DNA of 64,000 nucleotides from Litomosoides sigmodontis (taxonomy: Eukaryota > Nematoda > Chromadorea > Rhabditida > Onchocercidae): NCBI GenBank assembly GCA_963070105.1, contig OY718804.1:496001-560000 (forward strand), in the 5' to 3' direction. How positions within the stretch are numbered: position 1 is the stretch's first letter; every line of letters starts with the position of its first letter. Positions 53,701 to 64,000 of this stretch are shown here, one piece after another. Both the position numbers and the translations under genes were made by a program. The notes beneath the pieces are model-generated. The model made no database searches, was not told the DNA's origin, and saw only the letters and a program-made list of their open reading frames with translations.

Positions 53701-54684
53701 ATCTATAATGATAATCGAGGTGTTGACTGTCTGCAATGCCTCTTTTGAAGTGCACTCTTACTTGTGTTACAATAAAGCCTTTAATTCGAGCCATTTAGAA
53801 GATTATTGTGATTGCAGAGTAGTCCGATTGATTGTTGTTGTGGTAATATGGGGAAGCATCCTTCATCAGTTCTTAGATACACACATCCATACATAAATCA
53901 CATTCACCAATTTATGCAAAAGAAATAATTAACATTTTTCGTTGATCAGTTGTTCAATTTTGAATATTAATTCCGCTAAAAACGAAACTAAAAGTCTTTC
54001 TGTACTGACAAATCCTTCAAGCAAATTACTGCCATTGATAAAGATTCTTGCATTTATCATTGCAACACAAATGCCTCCTTTATCAAGTAAATCCTAAATT
54101 TTCAATTCAGTAGCTTGAAATTTAATATTACCTCTGTTGTTCGAGCAGAATTTTTCTTGTATTATTGAATATAAATAGCGAAATTTAAATTTAATGTTTT
54201 CAATGTTTTATGGGATTTAAAATTTAATGTTTTTATTTTGAACAAATATTTAAGGAAGAGCAACTGTTGCAAAAGAAATACAAGCGAGATAACGCTCATG
54301 AAGTTGAAATTATACGGAACTTCCCAGGTGGTTATTGTTCGTCACTTAAATTTGGCATTTCTATTTGGTTTTGTCAACCGTGGTCAGACGAAGCACGACA
54401 GTTGGTGAGGGTAAGTGCAACTTCACTTCGCTTTCACTTCTGAATTATCACATATTCTTTCAAATTTCGGAGTCATATTTTGTTTGTGAACTTTTAAGAT
54501 CTGATACTGTCGTTGATGTTTTAATCTTGCAAATATTTTGCAGGTTGGAGAACACTGGATGATAACTCGAGTTAGTAAACACTGGTTTTATGGTGCGTTA
54601 TTGAGTGAGCAAAAAATAACAGAACTGGGAAAAGAGAAAGTGATTAGAGGATGGTTTCCGCGAATATGTGCTCGAAGATTGTGA
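50702..54684 (+). CDS. ZDHHC6-like: DHHC palmitoyltransferase, ZDHHC6 type (spliced)
   Basis: Membrane S-acyltransferase that palmitoylates cysteines of endoplasmic-reticulum proteins; human ZDHHC6 acts on calnexin and the IP3 receptor. Exons: 50702-50783, 51017-51144, 51286-51459, 51664-51775, 52021-52148, 52556-52733, 52990-53153, 54255-54410, 54544-54684, giving about 420 residues against roughly 413 in human. All phases agree. HWGPLTVV opens the first membrane segment; FFGPGYVPYNWKPP precedes the Cys-rich domain. YCRIC, SHHCSKCGRC and DHHCPWINNCVGHRNH form the zinc and catalytic core, with Cys165 the predicted active cysteine. Two more hydrophobic segments follow. Then PYDLGWRRNISDVLLTWDG and a C-terminal SH3-like region ending RGWFPRICARRL match ZDHHC6 specifically. 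The N-terminus is some 35 residues longer than human, and the human-type lysine-rich ER-retention end is absent. An AATAAA lies at 54944-54949. Confidence 0.94.
51664..52148 (+). CDS. ZDHHC6-like: Catalytic Cys-rich domain exons of the ZDHHC6-like gene
   Basis: Exon 4 (51664-51775) holds all zinc-binding Cys/His pairs up to DHHC and splits the Pro codon that follows. Exon 5 (52021-52148) continues PWINNCVGHRNHALF and the third membrane segment. The split right after the catalytic cysteine means that skipping either exon would destroy activity. Confidence 0.93.
52835..52879 (+). other. Cryptic or alternative exon with early stop in the ZDHHC6-like gene
   Basis: CTTCAACTGTAG precedes an in-phase continuation of exon 6 (about 14 residues, EYDLNAEIWDTVY) that ends in TGA. 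Using it would give a protein without the C-terminal region. The constitutive join is 52733 to 52990, which matches ZDHHC6. It could be a terminal alternative exon, a poison exon or chance. Confidence 0.25.
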
Positions 54685-56268
54685 TAAGAAACTGGAAATG
54701 ATATTTTTTTGTTTGAGTTCTGTGATCAAGTTTCTTGAAAGTGAAAGTGAAGGTGCTTAAATTCGTTGTAAATTTTATGAAGCGATTATCCATTTCTGCT
54801 GTTATCTTAGTAAAATTTCTTCGAGAGGCTTTATAGATATGACGATTCTAGAATATGTTCTCTAAAACGCCAAAACGTTCCGTAAATATTCGCAATTTCA
54901 TGAATCGTACGAAAAAGAAATTACGGAATAGTCGACAGAGAAAAATAAATTGGGGATGCGAGTCTTAGTGAACGATATTTATATCATTAGAATTTTCTGA
55001 GGTATTAATTTCAAGAAGTTTAGGACTTTAATGAAGTCACAATTTTTTATAACAGGTATTGTAGGATACCATTACTTATCGTAGCATGTTATCTTTTCCC
55101 TTTAAAATGGCTAATATTAATATAGGAAGTAGGCGCTGAATGAATTTTTGTTAAATATAAGCACATCATTAGGCATTTTTCCAAATTGTCTGTGGCCATT
55201 TAATTGATAATTTTTCTAATATTATTTTTTTCTTTCTCAGTTAACTTTCTTCTAAAATTCCGGTAATGAATGTGTGATGGGAAGCAAAAAATGTGATTCG
55301 ACACGCGTTGTATAATAAATACTATAAATCACAAAGTCTGTTTGGGTGTAAATGTCCGCAAAAAGGAGCAGTTAAGTAATTTGAGAAACTTTTGGAGATG
55401 GAATTGAAACCTTAGACTAAATGAACTACTGGGCAGTTGCAAGAAGATTAGGTTGCAATTTACATATATGATTAACATTAGGAAATAGATTGGAAAAAAG
55501 GCGTCCGTTTTCTGTAGAGATCCTGGGGCTACCGTATGACTGGATCCCGGTCTACGATAACTGCTACTTGATACTATACGATAGATAGGTTATCATACCA
55601 TAATACATATTCCATATAGTTTTAATCTTTGGTGAATATTTACAAAACAGCAACAGCAATATGCAGAATGACAGTGATTTCATTACAAAATTCCTTCATT
55701 TTCATGTGGGAATTATAGAATTCGAGAATGAATGTGTGTTCGAAGAATTCGCATTCAGACGATCGAAACGACTGAATTTCCATTAGCAAAAGAAATATGC
55801 ATGATGGATCACACATGGATTTTTAATAGATTAGCATAATTTCGAAATAAAAATTTCAGTTGAAGAGGAAAAAAAGAACCATAAAAGAAGGAAATAATGG
55901 GATTTTCTTAAACGATTAATATCAATGCTATTTCTGGAAATTACGCCTCCCTACCGAATCAAGAAACTTTCAATTGATTCGATTCGATCATCCGTAACAA
56001 CCAGGTGTGGAGCAGTGCTTGCACTTCTTCCTGAGCACTGGCTAATTTCAAATATTCGGAAATGGATGCAACTGACTGTCAACGTATTGTTTTCAGTGTT
56101 ATTCGAATTCATTTCAAATCGAACAATTGTCACAGATCCGACGTTGTAGCTGAATGCTCTGACGCTAATTGTTCTTTGGTAAATGTAAAAGTGCTCACTC
56201 TATAAAGCAAAAATTTTTTTCTTTTTAAAAGAAAAATCACTCAAAGTCTAGCGCGGTCCTATTTGTAT

Positions 56269-56304
<36 letters not shown>

Positions 56305-57600
56305 TCTAAATCAGATCAAATCACAGTGCAACTACCATCTTCTTAACCATCAGAAAGCAATGGAATTTGCAACATTTGTTCAATAATTAACTACTAAATT
56401 GAAAAAAAAAACAAATTTTCGAACTAACTTAAATTCGACAAATTTTGCATCCACTTTAAATTTAACAATTTTATTTTCAGCTTAATATCATGAAAAATGA
56501 CTAATCAGTGAATTTATTGACTTAGCGCTTTCTAGACATGCATACATATCAGTGCAATAAAATATGCAATTATTTGATTGTATTACTCATCGAAAAATTT
56601 CCATCCATCATCGATAACCATAATGGATGGAAGTATGGAATTTGAAACTATCATTCATTCCTCAGAGGGTATTCATTCACTAATAAACCACAGATGAAAT
56701 ATTCTCAGGCTTAGTAGTTTAGTTGAAAATTTCAATTCAAATTTGAAACACGCACAGAGGGAGTCGCATGAAGCCGAAGAGGACGATGAGAATATTTGTT
56801 CGTCGAAGGCGGCGCTCAACAATCGACGACGACAAACGGCGACGACGGAAAAACAATCTCTGAGCAATCCACGAAACCTCCGCCTCTCCTCCTGCACTGC
56901 TGCTCTTGTTGCTTTAGCTACTCCGCCGACGCTCGCACACCACCAGACGCACTACGATCAGATATCGTCGCACTTCATGATCGGATGAAATTCAGGTTCA
57001 GGCAAAAACCTGGTAGATTGGTGAACTGTGTTGTGTGGCGCTTTTGTTCCAAGCCATTTCCGCCATTTCCGTTTTCCGTCATTCAGTAGTAGTTGAATGG
57101 ACTAAGTGAACTGCTTGCTTTCAGATAATTTTAGCAGTAAATGTGAAATCTAACTTGTCACAAACATATTGAATTTTACGCGTACGTGGTGCTGTAATGT
57201 TGGAGTGTGTGCTAAATCCTACGTGCAATGAGAAATCATTGGAGGTATTGGCAATGATGTTTTTGTGCTGCACACATTTATCACACGTTTTTTTTGCATT
57301 GTGATAATTCGACGACAGTTTATCGATATTGATAGCATACGTGAACACGTGAAATGCGTCACCACGATAAGTTGAAATTGAGCGATGTTATGTGAAAGAA
57401 CTATTTTTATATAACAAAATATTGCGGGTATAATTTTCGTTTTTTGTGTAAGCACAGATTAATACAGTGAAATGACGTTTGCTTGATAATATACGTGAAA
57501 CGTGCCGCGTGTTGTCGACGTGTTAAAATTTATCACTATTACATCAAATGGTCATCATTAACATTGCAGTACAATTAAAATTTTATTTTTGATTAAATAA
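54685..57600. other. Intergenic region between the ZDHHC6-like gene and the right-edge gene
   Basis: Starts with the 3' UTR (AATAAA at 54944). A (GA)n run lies at 56272-56300, followed by the CpG-rich patch at 56755-57010. No supported exon before 57601. Confidence 0.65.
56755..57010. other. CpG- and GC-rich patch with overlapping open frames
   Basis: Many CGA/CGG/CGC triplets in an otherwise AT-rich region. Two plus-strand frames and one minus-strand frame are open across it, so none can be chosen. One plus frame starts after CACGCACAG and reads RESHEAEEDDENICSSKAAL. It may be an upstream exon, promoter or 5' UTR of the gene starting at 57601. Confidence 0.35.

Positions 57601-64000
<6,400 letters not shown>

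Overview
The window is AT-rich (about two thirds A+T) eukaryotic DNA with short exons, long introns, GT-AG splice sites and acceptors usually ending TTTCAG or TTNTAG. It comes from a nematode. The decisive evidence is a complete cytoplasmic intermediate filament (IF) gene of the IFA type, with a lamin-length rod and a lamin-like tail, whose protein agrees almost residue for residue with Caenorhabditis/Ascaris IFA proteins as I remember them. Several start codons lie a few bases to a few tens of bases downstream of an AG acceptor, as expected for spliced-leader trans-splicing. I cannot determine the species. I recognised no tRNA, rRNA, CRISPR array or coding transposon.

Layout. 1-8.97 kb: non-coding, with microsatellites and a strong 25-bp-arm hairpin. 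8.97-31.75 kb (+): fourteen exons that keep one reading frame across every junction and encode about 669 residues of hydrophilic Ser/Thr-rich sequence that I recognise from no family. 31.75-41.36 kb: a long gap or intron with a 1.67-kb nearly pure (TAA)n array, CA/TA/GA microsatellites and polypurine tracts. 41.36-47.72 kb (+): the IFA gene, with two alternative last exons. 47.7-49.5 kb: non-coding, with a 32-bp perfect palindrome. 49.5-50.25 kb (-): a small GC-richer ORF and a possible second exon, unrecognised. 50.70-54.68 kb (+): a complete nine-exon ZDHHC6-type palmitoyltransferase gene. 54.7-57.6 kb: non-coding, with a CpG-rich patch near 56.76-57.0 kb. 57.60 kb to the right edge (+): the first coding exon of an unrecognised gene, probably continued by an exon at the very end after a 6.2-kb intron that holds a second (TAA)n array of about 0.5 kb.

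Most interesting point. The last exon of the Ser/Thr-rich chain ends in phase 2 at a consensus donor, and the acceptor 7 bases before the IFA start codon completes that codon and enters the IFA frame without a stop. Two readings are possible. One is an unusual IFA isoform with a giant disordered N-terminal extension of about 670 residues (total about 1255). The other is a separate gene that ends at the TAA formed by reading through that donor, with the IFA acceptor serving spliced-leader trans-splicing. Transcript data would settle this. The IFA gene also appears to choose between a 14-residue and a 32-residue C-terminal end.

Exon coordinates are my own reading of frames and splice sites. I did no similarity search, so family assignments rest on motifs and remembered homologues.
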